Shown here one piece after another: positions 18,581 to 27,305 of a DNA stretch of 64,000 nucleotides (positions are counted from its first letter, which is position 1; each line of letters opens with the position of its first letter). The stretch comes from Flavobacterium acetivorans (GTDB lineage Bacteria; Bacteroidota; Bacteroidia; Flavobacteriales; Flavobacteriaceae), in contig NZ_CP087132.1 in the NCBI RefSeq assembly GCF_020911885.1, positions 2,294,001-2,358,000 on the forward strand, read 5' to 3'. The notes under the pieces were generated by a model that saw nothing but the letters and a program-made list of their open reading frames with translations, searched no databases and was not told the origin of the DNA. The translations under genes and the position numbers were made by a program.

Positions 18581-19408
18581 TTAAATTTCTAGATTTTTAT
18601 TTTCGGCCAGTAGAACAGCTCTAACACTTTTGTGTTTTTTCAATAAATCAAAAGCCAATTTTTCATCAATATGGAGTTCTTCTACAATCATTTCGACACC
18701 TCTTTGAACTAATTTTTTATTGGATAACTGCATGTCAATCATTTTGTTTCCATAAATGCGTCCCAGTTTTATCATAACCGATGTTGAAATCATGTTTAAG
18801 ACTAATTTTTGAGATGTTCCTGCTTTCATTCTGGTACTTCCGGTAAGGAATTCCGGGCCAACAATCAATTCGATAGGATAATCGGCTTCTTTTGAAATCA
18901 GGCTTTCGCTATTGCAGGAAATGCTTCCGGTAACGATATTGTTTTCTCGGGCTTTTTTTAAGCCGCCAATAACATAAGGCGTATTTCCCGAAGCTGCAAT
19001 TCCTATAACCACATCTAAAGGCGAAATTTCATAGGCGGATAAATCTCTCCAAGCTTGATCAATATCATCCTCGGCATTTTCTACTGCTTTTCTGATGGCT
19101 GAGTCGCCACCTGCTATGATGCCAATAATCCAATTATCCGGAACTCCAAAAGTAGGAGGACATTCAGAAGCATCAAGAATACCGATTCTCCCGGATGTAC
19201 CCGCTCCGATATAAAATAATCTTCCGCCCAATTTCATTTTAGAAACAATGATATCTACTAGTTTTTCAATATGGGGAATTTGTTTTTCAATTACATCTGC
19301 TACTTTTTTATCCTCATTATTTATATTAGACAGTAACTCAGTAGTACTCATTTTATCTAAGTTCGAATATAGAGACTCTTGTTCTGTATCGGGATTGAAT
19401 TTTGCCAT
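18581..19408 (-). CDS. murQ: N-acetylmuramic acid 6-phosphate etherase MurQ
   Basis: A 275-residue cytoplasmic SIS-domain enzyme. The family block GRLFYIGAGTSGRIGILDASECPP (within residues 61-84) is nearly invariant in MurQ, and GSTRMKAGTSQKLVLNMIS follows. It splits the lactyl ether of MurNAc-6-phosphate, giving GlcNAc-6-phosphate and D-lactate. The N-terminus MAKFNPDTEQESLYSNLDKMST is a normal MurQ start. It lies 65 bp downstream of which the symporter begins, and 72 bp after namZ, in one minus-strand series. Its product D-lactate can be used by the flavoprotein encoded at 27306-30221. Confidence 0.96.
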   Translation of the reverse strand: MAKFNPDTEQESLYSNLDKMSTTELLSNINNEDKKVADVIEKQIPHIEKLVDIIVSKMKLGGRLFYIGAGTSGRIGILDASECPPTFGVPDNWIIGIIAGGDSAIRKAVENAEDDIDQAWRDLSAYEISPLDVVIGIAASGNTPYVIGGLKKARENNIVTGSISCNSESLISKEADYPIELIVGPEFLTGSTRMKAGTSQKLVLNMISTSVMIKLGRIYGNKMIDMQLSNKKLVQRGVEMIVEELHIDEKLAFDLLKKHKSVRAVLLAENKNLEI

Positions 19409-19480
19409 TTTTATTTTTGAATTTTTAACTTATTAGAGATGTTTTTTTTAGACTTATTTAGCGAATGAGTAAGCATTGAT

Positions 19481-20686
19481 TTAGTAGATTAGATATTTCA
19501 CTCTCATTTTTTTGAAAGAAGTCAAATCTTTCTGCCAACTTTTTCTTATTTTATTTTCCGAAGTTCCACTTTCAATTTGTTGCTGTAATTTTTTTGTTCC
19601 AGCCAGTTTTGTGAAAAAAGGATTGAAGAATTTAGTTTTGTCGCTGGTGTTTTGATAGGCTTTAATTAGCCATTTTAGTTCTAATCGCTTTAGTTTTGGG
19701 TAAGTTGTTAAATCTTCACCAATACATTCTTTGCCATTATAAGTTGGATCTTTTGCACCAAAATTTGGTTTTGGAGTAAAACGGTAATTGAAGTTTTCTT
19801 TAGCTAGAAAAGGGGAACCATAAATTTGGAACTGCTTTTCAGTACCGCGCCCCATACTTACATTGGTACCTTCAAAAAAGCACAAACTCGCGTACAAATT
19901 GATGGATTGATCGTTGGGTAAATTTGGAGACGGTTTTACAGGTAAACTGTATTCCATTTTTCGATTATAGTCAACACAAGGAATAACGGTCAGCGTGCAT
20001 TGTACTGCATTTTTGAGCCATTTTTCTCCATTAATCATTTTAGCATATTCTCCAATTGTCATTCCGTGAAGCACCGGAATAGGGTGCATTCCTACAAAAC
20101 TGGTAAATTCTTTTTCCAAAAGAGGACCATCAATAATACTTCCATTTGGATTTGGCCTGTCAAGAATTACAAGCGGAATTCCATTTTCGGCACAAGCTTC
20201 CATGACATAATGCAAAGAGGAAATATAGGTGTAAAAACGGGCTCCAACATCTTGCAAATCAAATAACATGATGTCAATTCCTTCTAATTGTGTTGGTTTT
20301 GGTTTTTTATTGTCTCCATAAAGCGAAATGATTGAAAGTCCGGTTTTGGGATCTTTTCCATCAACTACATGTTCGCCTGCATCTGCAGTTCCTCTAAAAC
20401 CGTGTTCAGGAGCAAAAATAGTTTGAATAGTAATTTTTTTATCCAATAAGAAATCGACCAAATGTGTATTGTCAGACAAAATCCCTGTTTGATTGGTAAC
20501 GATTCCTATTTTTTTATTTTTTAACAAAGGCAGGTATTTTTCATAATTATCGGCACCGGTCTTAATTGCTGTGGTATTATTTTCTGGCGTATTATTTTTT
20601 GCAATTGCCTGAAATGTATTAGAATAAGTAGCGATTGAAAATATAGAAAATGCAAGAAGGGCACTTTTTTTTATGAATTGCATCAT
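19481..20686 (-). CDS. namZ: Exo-beta-N-acetylmuramidase NamZ (DUF1343), copy 1
   Basis: A 401-residue exported protein with an N-terminal signal peptide (cleavage near NTFQA). It contains the DUF1343 blocks KIGIVTNQTGILSD, IFAPEHGFRGTADAGEH, LFDLQDVGARFYTYISSLHY, ILDRPNPNG and LHGMTIGEYAKMINGE. B. subtilis NamZ of this family releases MurNAc from the non-reducing end of wall glycans. It starts MMQF, so ATG at 20684-20686 or the next codon is equally likely. It is preceded by a 264-base gap containing a hairpin (20886-20913) after susD, and followed by murQ. A second homologue lies at 36919-38064. Confidence 0.92.
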   Translation of the reverse strand: MMQFIKKSALLAFSIFSIATYSNTFQAIAKNNTPENNTTAIKTGADNYEKYLPLLKNKKIGIVTNQTGILSDNTHLVDFLLDKKITIQTIFAPEHGFRGTADAGEHVVDGKDPKTGLSIISLYGDNKKPKPTQLEGIDIMLFDLQDVGARFYTYISSLHYVMEACAENGIPLVILDRPNPNGSIIDGPLLEKEFTSFVGMHPIPVLHGMTIGEYAKMINGEKWLKNAVQCTLTVIPCVDYNRKMEYSLPVKPSPNLPNDQSINLYASLCFFEGTNVSMGRGTEKQFQIYGSPFLAKENFNYRFTPKPNFGAKDPTYNGKECIGEDLTTYPKLKRLELKWLIKAYQNTSDKTKFFNPFFTKLAGTKKLQQQIESGTSENKIRKSWQKDLTSFKKMRVKYLIY

Positions 20687-20885
20687 TTTAAATCAGAGTT
20701 TAATAGTTAGAATCATGAAATGGATTAAATAAAGTTGGTGTTTTTATTTAATATTTTCAGTTTTTTCTAGATTATTATTAATTTGAATTACTGTAGAAGA
20801 GTTTGTCTGAATGAATCAGATCGCATTAAATCCCGTAGTTTAATTCATCGAAGCTCAGTTTCGAATGAAAAAGGGATTTTAAAAT

Positions 20886-20913
20886 ACTACCTCTGGATTG
20901 CACCAGAGGTAGT
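20886..20913 (-). terminator. Strong hairpin between susD and namZ
   Basis: A perfect 11-bp stem ACTACCTCTGG / CCAGAGGTAGT with a six-base loop, 38 bases after the susD stop. The minus strand continues ATTTTAAAATCCC, so the U-tract is short. It may be a weak terminator or a transcript-stabilising stem that makes susCD more abundant than the downstream catabolic genes. Confidence 0.6.
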
Positions 20914-20950
20914 TTGTTATTTTATCAGTAATCAGAGTTTTAGGAAACTC

Positions 20951-22681
20951 TTAATTCCAACCTGGGTTTTGTTTTAATTCGACACCTTCGGCTAAATACA
21001 AATTGATGTCATTTGTAGGAATAGCTGTCAAATAATGTTTTGGTGAGATAAAGGTTCTCGTAACAGTATAAGGTATTACGTAACCATTTGCATCTACTTT
21101 TGTTTTTGAATTAGTTCCAATTAATGCAGGAATTCTTGCTCCTAATAAAGCATCTGGGTTTTTAGTACCATCAAGATAATCTCCTTTTTTCCAACGTAAA
21201 ATATCGGCTTTTCTAAGAGTTGTCCAGCTCATAAATTCCATTCTGCGTTCACGACGGATTTCCCAAATTAGTGGACTTACAACACCAGAAATTTGTTCTA
21301 AAGCAGATGTTCGTTGTGGATCATTAATTTGTACTCCATTTGCAGAAGCATTTGTACCATCAGTCGTTAGATTTGCAATTCCCGCACGAGTACGTACTTT
21401 ATTGATTGATAAATCAAGGTCTGCATTTGTAGCGGTACCAAGTTCAGCACAAGCTTCGGCATAATTCAAATACACTTCACTAAGTGTAAATATAGGAGTA
21501 TCTATATGATTTTGTCCTATTGTTGTTACCTCTGTGCCTGATGTACTAGGGTTATTGTACAATTGAAAAACATATCCTGTTATAGAAGTCAATCCATTAA
21601 GGGGTTTGTCAGAATAAGCATAGTCAACATTGCTGAAAGCTTTTGCAAAACGAGGATCTCTATTTGCAAAAACATTTGAAATATTATCATCTCCTAGGTA
21701 TTGGCTGTTTCCGCCAACTTGTTTAATTGGTAATCCGTTAGTTGTAACATAACTCTCGGCTGCAAATTTTGATAATCCACTTTGTACGGTTGAAGTGTTT
21801 GTGTAAGCTTGAATTGAGTTAGATAAAACACCTCTGATATATCTTTTTGCTAATATTGTCTCGGTATTTCCTAATAATTCAACAGAATTGTAAAGTGATT
21901 TCCAATCTGCATTCAATTTATAAGCAGAATTACTCATAACTGCCAATGAAGCTGTTTTTGCTTTTTGAAGATATTCGTTGCCGCTTTGTGCAAGATTGTA
22001 TTTTCTATTTGTCCCTTCGTAAAGACATACTCTACTCAATAAGGCATAAGCAGTATATTTATTTACGGTTACGTTTTGATCATCAACCGGTAAAAGCAAA
22101 GCAATTGCCTCTTCAAGATCTTTGATCACATTGTCTATAACTTCACCTCTTGCTAGAGCTGGCTTATAAACATTAGGATCGTTTTGCGTTAAATACATAT
22201 CTGTATATGGAACATCCCCAAATTGTTGAGCCAAACGGAAATGGGTAAAAGCTCTGAAAAACTTGGCAACACCCAAATAATGGTTTTTCTTGGTCTCATC
22301 CATCGGAACTTTAGGAACTCTTTCCAACATTAAATTACAACGGCGAATTAATGTATAATATTCATTCCAACTTGCATTTGTGGCATTAGCGGTTGTGTTA
22401 AAAGTTGTGAAATCTCTCCAACACAAATTGTCGTCAAAATTTGATGAAGTTTGAAAATAGAAATCGGCAGTTGTTCCTGAGTTATTTCCATACGCAAAAA
22501 AGGTATCATAATTTAACCACGAATATGTTTTTACATTATTTTCGGATGTCCAAAAATTAGCATCTGTAAATATATCTTTAGGAGGTGTGTCCAAAAAATC
22601 GGAACAACTAAAAGACAGCGCGGCCGCAAAAAGAACAACTAGCGATGACTTTATCTTAGTGTTTTTTATTATTTTTTTCAT
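20951..22681 (-). CDS. SusD/RagB-family outer-membrane glycan-binding lipoprotein
   Basis: A 576-residue lipoprotein: signal peptide with lipobox LSFSC26, then SDFLDTPPKDIFTDANFW, the usual mature SusD start. SusD-like proteins lid the SusC channel and bind oligosaccharides. The tetratricopeptide-like helices (VAKFFRAFTHFRLAQQFGDVPYTD) and the C-terminal RRERRMEFMSW block are family hallmarks. It is 30 bp downstream of susC. Cargo is inferred from neighbours to be peptidoglycan fragments. Binding residues cannot be assigned by eye. Confidence 0.93.
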   Translation of the reverse strand: MKKIIKNTKIKSSLVVLFAAALSFSCSDFLDTPPKDIFTDANFWTSENNVKTYSWLNYDTFFAYGNNSGTTADFYFQTSSNFDDNLCWRDFTTFNTTANATNASWNEYYTLIRRCNLMLERVPKVPMDETKKNHYLGVAKFFRAFTHFRLAQQFGDVPYTDMYLTQNDPNVYKPALARGEVIDNVIKDLEEAIALLLPVDDQNVTVNKYTAYALLSRVCLYEGTNRKYNLAQSGNEYLQKAKTASLAVMSNSAYKLNADWKSLYNSVELLGNTETILAKRYIRGVLSNSIQAYTNTSTVQSGLSKFAAESYVTTNGLPIKQVGGNSQYLGDDNISNVFANRDPRFAKAFSNVDYAYSDKPLNGLTSITGYVFQLYNNPSTSGTEVTTIGQNHIDTPIFTLSEVYLNYAEACAELGTATNADLDLSINKVRTRAGIANLTTDGTNASANGVQINDPQRTSALEQISGVVSPLIWEIRRERRMEFMSWTTLRKADILRWKKGDYLDGTKNPDALLGARIPALIGTNSKTKVDANGYVIPYTVTRTFISPKHYLTAIPTNDINLYLAEGVELKQNPGWN

Positions 22682-22711
22682 TTTAATTGATTTTTTAATT
22701 TTAATTAATAT

Positions 22712-25700
22712 TTAAAATGCAACTTGAATACCCACAGACCATGTTTTAGAATATGGGAAAGTTCTACCCCATGCTGCTTCAGTATCATTAATTTCTGGGT
22801 CAACAGGTAGTTTACTGTTTTTAAACGTTAATAAGTTTAATCCTGATACATACGGTCTGATTTTATCTACTCCTATTTTTTGAGAAAGGCTTTTAGGAAG
22901 GGTATAACCTACAGTTACACTCTTTAATCTTAGGTAAGACATGTTAAGTAAATATCGAGATTGTGCCACAAAGTTGTTTGATCCTGGTGCATAGGCTCCA
23001 AAAGCATTTGTTGCATGATTTGGATAAGGGTTTGGATAATAAGCATCTGTGTTTTCAGATGTCCAATAGTCATTCATGTGAGCATACATGGCATCAGTCC
23101 TGTTATAGAAAGGCAATACTAAATCAGAAGAAGCCCAGTACTGACGCTCTCCAACTCCTTGGAAGAAGGCATCGATATCAAATCCATAAAGTTTTCCTCC
23201 AAGACGAATACCGTATTGATAACGAGGAGTTGTATTACCTATAACACTTAAATCTCCTGAATCATTAGCAGTTCCTTTTCCTCTTGAAATTTTTCCGTCT
23301 CCATTTAAATCTCTATACATAACATCTCCAGCTCCAAATTTGAAAGTTCCTGTACGAACATCTTTATTATCGATCCCATTAATGATTAATCCTGAAGCAT
23401 CAACAATATCAGATGATTGTATTAATCTATCGGTTGTTAATCCCCAGATTTCACCAATTTTTTGACCTGAATAAAAAGAACCTAATAATTTAGTGGTATT
23501 ATTCCATTCTGTTACAACTGTTGAATAGTCTGAAAGAGTCAAATCAGCATAAACAGAAATGTCTTTGTTGATGTCTTTATTGAAATTAATTCCTAATTCC
23601 CAACCTCTTGTTCTAAGATTTCCTGAGTTTGTATTTGCGGCAGCTTGGCCAAATGAACCCGGAAGAGATTTACCAGGAGATAACATTCCCTTAGTATCAC
23701 GTTGGTAATAATCAAATGTTAATCCAACCATGTCGAAAACTCTTAAATCCAAACCAATATCTTGAGTAGTTACTTTTTCCCATGTTAAATTTGGATCAAC
23801 ATTGTTTGGTTGTGATACTGACGGAGGAATTGAAGAACCGCTTCCTAACCACCATGGATTAGAGCTTGACATAATAGGTAAAAAGGCATTATTTGCAATA
23901 TTTTGATTCCCTATAGATCCAATAGATCCACGTATTTTTAAATCATTCAACCAGTCACGAGTACTTTCCATGAATTTTTCGTTAGAAATTCTATATCCAA
24001 CAGAAGCTGATGGGAAAAAACCCCATTGTTCGTTTGTTGGGAATTTTGAAGATCCATCGTAACGCGCATTCAATTCCAATAAATAGATTCCGTTGTAATC
24101 ATAATTTGCTCGAGCGAAGAAACCAGCTATTGCATATTGAGATAAACCAGGATTAAGTGTAGAATTTGAAGTAAGAGGAGATGTAAATTGATCGCCTATC
24201 GCCATGTTGAATTCTGGTTTGTTTTTATCCAAAAGTGTGTTTCTACGGGCATAGGTTCTCTCAAATGATTGCCATTCCGTATTCAAACCACCTAAAGCTT
24301 TGATATTATGAATGCTATTGATTGTTTTGGAGTAATTAGCATATATATTAGCAACGTTTGTTGTGTATGATGATTTAGATTGAGCTACAAAATCATCACC
24401 TGATTGCATCATTGTAGGTTTTCCGGAAACTAAATCAGATGCATTTGTCCACCAATCCCACAATGGAATTTGTCCACCATTCATTTTATTGCTAAAGAAA
24501 TTATTGTTGACACTATATTCACCAATTATGTTAAAATCTTTAGTGATTTGTGCTGTCAATTTTGCATTGATACGCGTGTCGTTTGTCAATCTTTTATTTG
24601 AAGATGAATTAGTCATATAACCTGCTGCATGGCGGAAAGATGTTCCGTTATAAGTTCCATAAGGGAAATAAGAACCCCAACGCATATAGTATCCAAAATA
24701 CCCGTTTCCTGCAGTATCTAGTCCACTGTTATAGTAGTTAAAAGGAGATGTATATTCTTGGAAAGAAGATAATATTTTGAAATCACCTGAAAGCCAATCT
24801 GTCAATTGAGTGCTCATACCCATATTCAAATTCAATCTTTCATTGTTTTCCGTATTAATATTCATAACCCCTTCTTGGTTAGAAACCCCCAAGGAAACTA
24901 TAAACGAACTTTTATCACCTAAAGAACCTTGTGCCGAAAAATTATGATACGATTGGATCGAGTTTTTCTTTAACATTTCTTGATGTGGATCCCAAACTCT
25001 ATAGAAATATTCTCTTCCTCCAATAACTTCAAAATCTTCTCCTAAGATCATATTTTTATCGCTGCTACTGCGAGATGAAGCATATTTTTCTTTCCAATTT
25101 ATTATACCTGGAAGTAATGTTTTGTAATTCATACCAAAAGACTCTGGATTTGCATTTCCTGCACGAGCCTGCGCCTCAATCATAGCAGGAAGTTCAACTG
25201 TAGGATCATTAAAACCTACTAATGAAATAGGATTACTCCAACCATAATTGTTGCTATAAGAAAATCTAACTTTTCCTTTTGCACCTTTACCGTTTTTAGT
25301 CGTAATTAATATTACACCAAAAGCTGCACGAGCACCATAAATAGAAGCTGAAGCAGCATCTTTAAGAACCGACATAGAAGCAACATCTTCAGGATTAATA
25401 AGAGACATATCTGATGGAACTCCGTCAACCAATACTAAAGGAGAACCAGTAACGGTACCATTGATAATAGTTCCTGCTCCACGTATATTTATATCGGATG
25501 TTTTACCAATGTTTCCAGAATTAAAAGAGATGTTCAATCCCGGAGTAGTACCCTGAAGTCCTTTGCTTAAATCCGTTATTGGTTTGCTTCCAAGTGCTTT
25601 TTCTACGTCAACTTTTGCTACGGCACCAGTTAGGTTTGCTTTTTTCTGAGAAGCAAATCCTACAACAACTACTTCGTCCAGTTTTAAAGTGCTTTCCGAA

Positions 25701-25978
25701 AGTTCAATATTAATTGTTTGCTGTGCTACAATTTTTACTTCTCTAGTCTCAAAACCAATAAAACTAAAGCTAAGAACATCTGAAGATGCTGCACTAATTG
25801 CGAATTTCCCGTCAAAATCGGTAGTGGTACTAGTCGTAGTACCTTTAATAAGAACTGTAGCTCCCGGGATAGGAATACCGTCAGCTTTATTTTTTACAGT
25901 TCCAGTAATTGTTTTTGTTTGCGCAAAGGTAGTTTGGACCAACAAAAACAAGAATGAAATAAGGAATGATTTCTTCAT
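22712..25978 (-). CDS. SusC/RagA-family TonB-dependent transporter
   Basis: An outer-membrane TonB-dependent channel of 1088 residues. The chosen start (ATG 25976-25978) begins the signal peptide MKKSFLISFLFLLVQTTFAQ. An in-frame ATG 11 codons upstream would overlap the promoter box at 26010. After the signal come a carboxypeptidase-regulatory-like domain (ITGTVKNKADGIPIPGATV), the TonB box region LDEVVVVGF, the plug (VDVEKALGSKPITDLSKGLQG) and a 22-strand barrel ending in aromatic-rich WSVGIQVAF. With the SusD partner it imports large ligands. The locus predicts muropeptides or glycan strands. No SusE/F-type surface protein follows. Confidence 0.95.
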   Translation of the reverse strand: MKKSFLISFLFLLVQTTFAQTKTITGTVKNKADGIPIPGATVLIKGTTTSTTTDFDGKFAISAASSDVLSFSFIGFETREVKIVAQQTINIELSESTLKLDEVVVVGFASQKKANLTGAVAKVDVEKALGSKPITDLSKGLQGTTPGLNISFNSGNIGKTSDINIRGAGTIINGTVTGSPLVLVDGVPSDMSLINPEDVASMSVLKDAASASIYGARAAFGVILITTKNGKGAKGKVRFSYSNNYGWSNPISLVGFNDPTVELPAMIEAQARAGNANPESFGMNYKTLLPGIINWKEKYASSRSSSDKNMILGEDFEVIGGREYFYRVWDPHQEMLKKNSIQSYHNFSAQGSLGDKSSFIVSLGVSNQEGVMNINTENNERLNLNMGMSTQLTDWLSGDFKILSSFQEYTSPFNYYNSGLDTAGNGYFGYYMRWGSYFPYGTYNGTSFRHAAGYMTNSSSNKRLTNDTRINAKLTAQITKDFNIIGEYSVNNNFFSNKMNGGQIPLWDWWTNASDLVSGKPTMMQSGDDFVAQSKSSYTTNVANIYANYSKTINSIHNIKALGGLNTEWQSFERTYARRNTLLDKNKPEFNMAIGDQFTSPLTSNSTLNPGLSQYAIAGFFARANYDYNGIYLLELNARYDGSSKFPTNEQWGFFPSASVGYRISNEKFMESTRDWLNDLKIRGSIGSIGNQNIANNAFLPIMSSSNPWWLGSGSSIPPSVSQPNNVDPNLTWEKVTTQDIGLDLRVFDMVGLTFDYYQRDTKGMLSPGKSLPGSFGQAAANTNSGNLRTRGWELGINFNKDINKDISVYADLTLSDYSTVVTEWNNTTKLLGSFYSGQKIGEIWGLTTDRLIQSSDIVDASGLIINGIDNKDVRTGTFKFGAGDVMYRDLNGDGKISRGKGTANDSGDLSVIGNTTPRYQYGIRLGGKLYGFDIDAFFQGVGERQYWASSDLVLPFYNRTDAMYAHMNDYWTSENTDAYYPNPYPNHATNAFGAYAPGSNNFVAQSRYLLNMSYLRLKSVTVGYTLPKSLSQKIGVDKIRPYVSGLNLLTFKNSKLPVDPEINDTEAAWGRTFPYSKTWSVGIQVAF

Positions 25979-26009
25979 AATTATTTTGGTTTTTTTATGG
26001 TTATTTAGC

Positions 26010-26041
26010 AAATATATTTAAATATTGCATATAAATGCAAT
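26010..26041 (-). promoter_or_regulatory. Putative susC promoter
   Basis: The minus strand has TATATTTG (26010-26017), matching TAnnTTTG, and a TTG at 26039-26041 about 21 bases upstream. The leader to the susC ATG would be about 25 bases. The -33 part lies inside the inverted repeat at 26026-26041. Confidence 0.6.
26026..26041. promoter_or_regulatory. Operator site 1 (TTGC-N8-GCAA) over the susC promoter
   Basis: The sequence TTGCATATAAATGCAA is the core of a perfect 11-bp inverted repeat spanning 26021-26046 with a 4-base spacer. It covers the -33 region of the susC promoter, where a repressor would block polymerase. The likely binder is the DeoR-type protein encoded from 26217. Confidence 0.65.
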
Positions 26042-26076
26042 ATTTGATATTTATTTTTAAAAAACAAATCAAATAA

Positions 26077-26092
26077 TGCAAAATAACGCAAT
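26077..26092. promoter_or_regulatory. Operator site 2 (ATGC-N8-GCAA)
   Basis: ATGCAAAATAACGCAA, whose last 15 bases recur exactly as the reverse complement at 26990-27004 on the other side of the regulator gene. It lies between the susC promoter and the regulator promoter. Confidence 0.65.
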
Positions 26093-26185
26093 TTTAGACT
26101 GTTTTTGAGCAGTAAATATGAATGGAATATTGAAATATTTCCAATTCTTGCAAATTTCTCTCTATAATTGAATTAAATTATTTGA

Positions 26186-26193
26186 TATATTTG
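26186..26193 (+). promoter_or_regulatory. Putative -7 box of the DeoR-type regulator
   Basis: TATATTTG matches TAnnTTTG and lies 23 bases before the regulator start codon. A TTG occurs only 15 bases upstream, shorter than usual, so the -33 element is uncertain. Confidence 0.55.
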
Positions 26194-26216
26194 TGCTGAA
26201 TTTAAATTTTTAAAAA

Positions 26217-26966
26217 ATGCTAAAAGCTGAAAGACATAAGTATATCATGACTAAACTTATTGAAGATGAAAAAGTTGTTACAGCGGATTTGGCTTTGGCT
26301 TTAGATTTGTCAGAAGATACAATAAGAAGAGATCTGAATGAGTTAGATCGCAAGAAGCTTCTTGAAAAAGTATATGGAGGGGCGATACAAATTGCAGAGA
26401 AAGCGGTTGACGTCTTTGATATTGTTATTTCAACCGAGGAGGAAAAGAAAAAAATTGTTTCAAAAGCATTGTCTTTGCTGGCTGATGGACAGGTTATTAT
26501 AATGAGTGGGGGAAGTACTAACTTGGTTTTTGCAAAGTTAATCCCTTCCGATTTGAAGGCGACTATTTATACCTATAGTTTACGAATCGCGATGCAATTA
26601 TCGCAACATCCGAACATAGATTTGATATTTATAGGAGGTAAAATGCAGAAAAATGCAATGGTAACAATTGGAATGGATGTTATTCAGGTTTTGTCAAAGA
26701 TTAAAGCTGATATTTGTTTTATTGGCGCCAGTAGTATCAATATAAAACAAGGTTTGACAGAGATTGGTTATGAGGTATCAATTGTAAAAAAAGCAATGAT
26801 AGAATCCTCTGATAAAGTGGTTTCGATGTTTGCTTCGAATAAATTAAACACTAAAATGCCACATGTAGTTTGTGAACTCAATCAGTTAGATACTATAGTT
26901 ACTGAGTTAGAACCTGAAGATGTTAGATTGGAGGAATATAGAAAAGCTGGAGTTTTTATATTGTAG
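26217..26966 (+). CDS. DeoR/GlpR-family transcriptional repressor
   Basis: A 249-residue regulator. Residues 1-57 are a winged helix-turn-helix (ERHKYIMTKLIEDEKVVTAD ... LSEDTIRRDLNELDRK) and the remainder a DeoR sensor domain that usually binds a sugar phosphate (IIMSGGSTNLVFAKLI, FIGASSINIKQGLTEIGYE). It is divergent from susC and upstream of the plus-strand genes, with matching 16-bp operator sites on both sides of it. This suggests that it represses both halves of the locus and itself. MurNAc-6-phosphate or GlcNAc-6-phosphate are plausible inducers. A DeoR regulator is unusual for a susCD locus. Confidence 0.92.
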   Translation: MLKAERHKYIMTKLIEDEKVVTADLALALDLSEDTIRRDLNELDRKKLLEKVYGGAIQIAEKAVDVFDIVISTEEEKKKIVSKALSLLADGQVIIMSGGSTNLVFAKLIPSDLKATIYTYSLRIAMQLSQHPNIDLIFIGGKMQKNAMVTIGMDVIQVLSKIKADICFIGASSINIKQGLTEIGYEVSIVKKAMIESSDKVVSMFASNKLNTKMPHVVCELNQLDTIVTELEPEDVRLEEYRKAGVFIL

Positions 26967-26989
26967 TTTTAGTATACAAACATTTGTTT

Positions 26990-27005
26990 TTGCGTTATTT
27001 TGCAT
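26990..27005. promoter_or_regulatory. Operator site 3 (TTGC-N8-GCAT)
   Basis: TTGCGTTATTTTGCAT. Its first 15 bases are the exact reverse complement of bases 26078-26092. It is placed 24 bases after the regulator stop, upstream of the promoter for the plus-strand genes. Confidence 0.65.
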
Positions 27006-27031
27006 TTTGTTGTTTTGTAAAATGTTAAATA

Positions 27032-27047
27032 ATGCAAAAAAATGTAT
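27032..27047. promoter_or_regulatory. Degenerate operator site 4
   Basis: ATGCAAAAAAATGTAT has one good half-site and one altered half. The flanking 13 bases AAATAATGCAAAA (27027-27039) are identical to 26072-26084 at site 2. It lies immediately upstream of the -7 box at 27065. Confidence 0.45.
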
Positions 27048-27064
27048 TTATTTCGTTTTTTGTT

Positions 27065-27072
27065 TATATTTG
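27065..27072 (+). promoter_or_regulatory. Putative -7 box for the dehydrogenase gene
   Basis: TATATTTG matches TAnnTTTG. Transcription from here would give a leader of about 225 bases before the ATG at 27306. No strong -33 element is visible. Confidence 0.5.
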
Positions 27073-27305
27073 TTAAACGATCTTTATCCAGAAATTCAGT
27101 TTTTAAAAATCATCAATTAGATTAAAAAAAATAATACTCTCAAGCTTCGTCAATTGTTGCTTTTGAATAAGCTTTATTAATTCAAGCCAAGAATAAACCC
27201 AAAATATAAATGTGTTTTTTAAATTAGCTAAACGCTTCTTTGATTAATTAAAAAGGAATGTTTACTGTTTTCATGTTTTATATAAAAAAAAATAGAACCA
27301 CCTAA

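Larger units (their letters stand above)
26967..27305. other. 339-base intergenic region with operators and long leader
   Basis: It holds two operator-like sites (26990-27005 and 27032-27047), a -7 box at 27065-27072, and then about 230 AT-rich bases before the dehydrogenase ATG. No convincing small gene is seen: the open frame at 26920-27120 overlaps the regulator and the operators and looks non-coding. A second promoter closer to 27306 cannot be excluded. Confidence 0.6.

Noticed and set aside
20783..20977. Open frame of 64 codons between namZ and susD
   Set aside because: It runs through the hairpin and into the antisense of susD, with no ribosome site or family-like content.
26920..27120. 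Open frame of 66 codons after the regulator
   Set aside because: It overlaps the regulator, contains the operator sites and promoter, and its Phe/Leu/Cys-rich content reflects AT-rich DNA.
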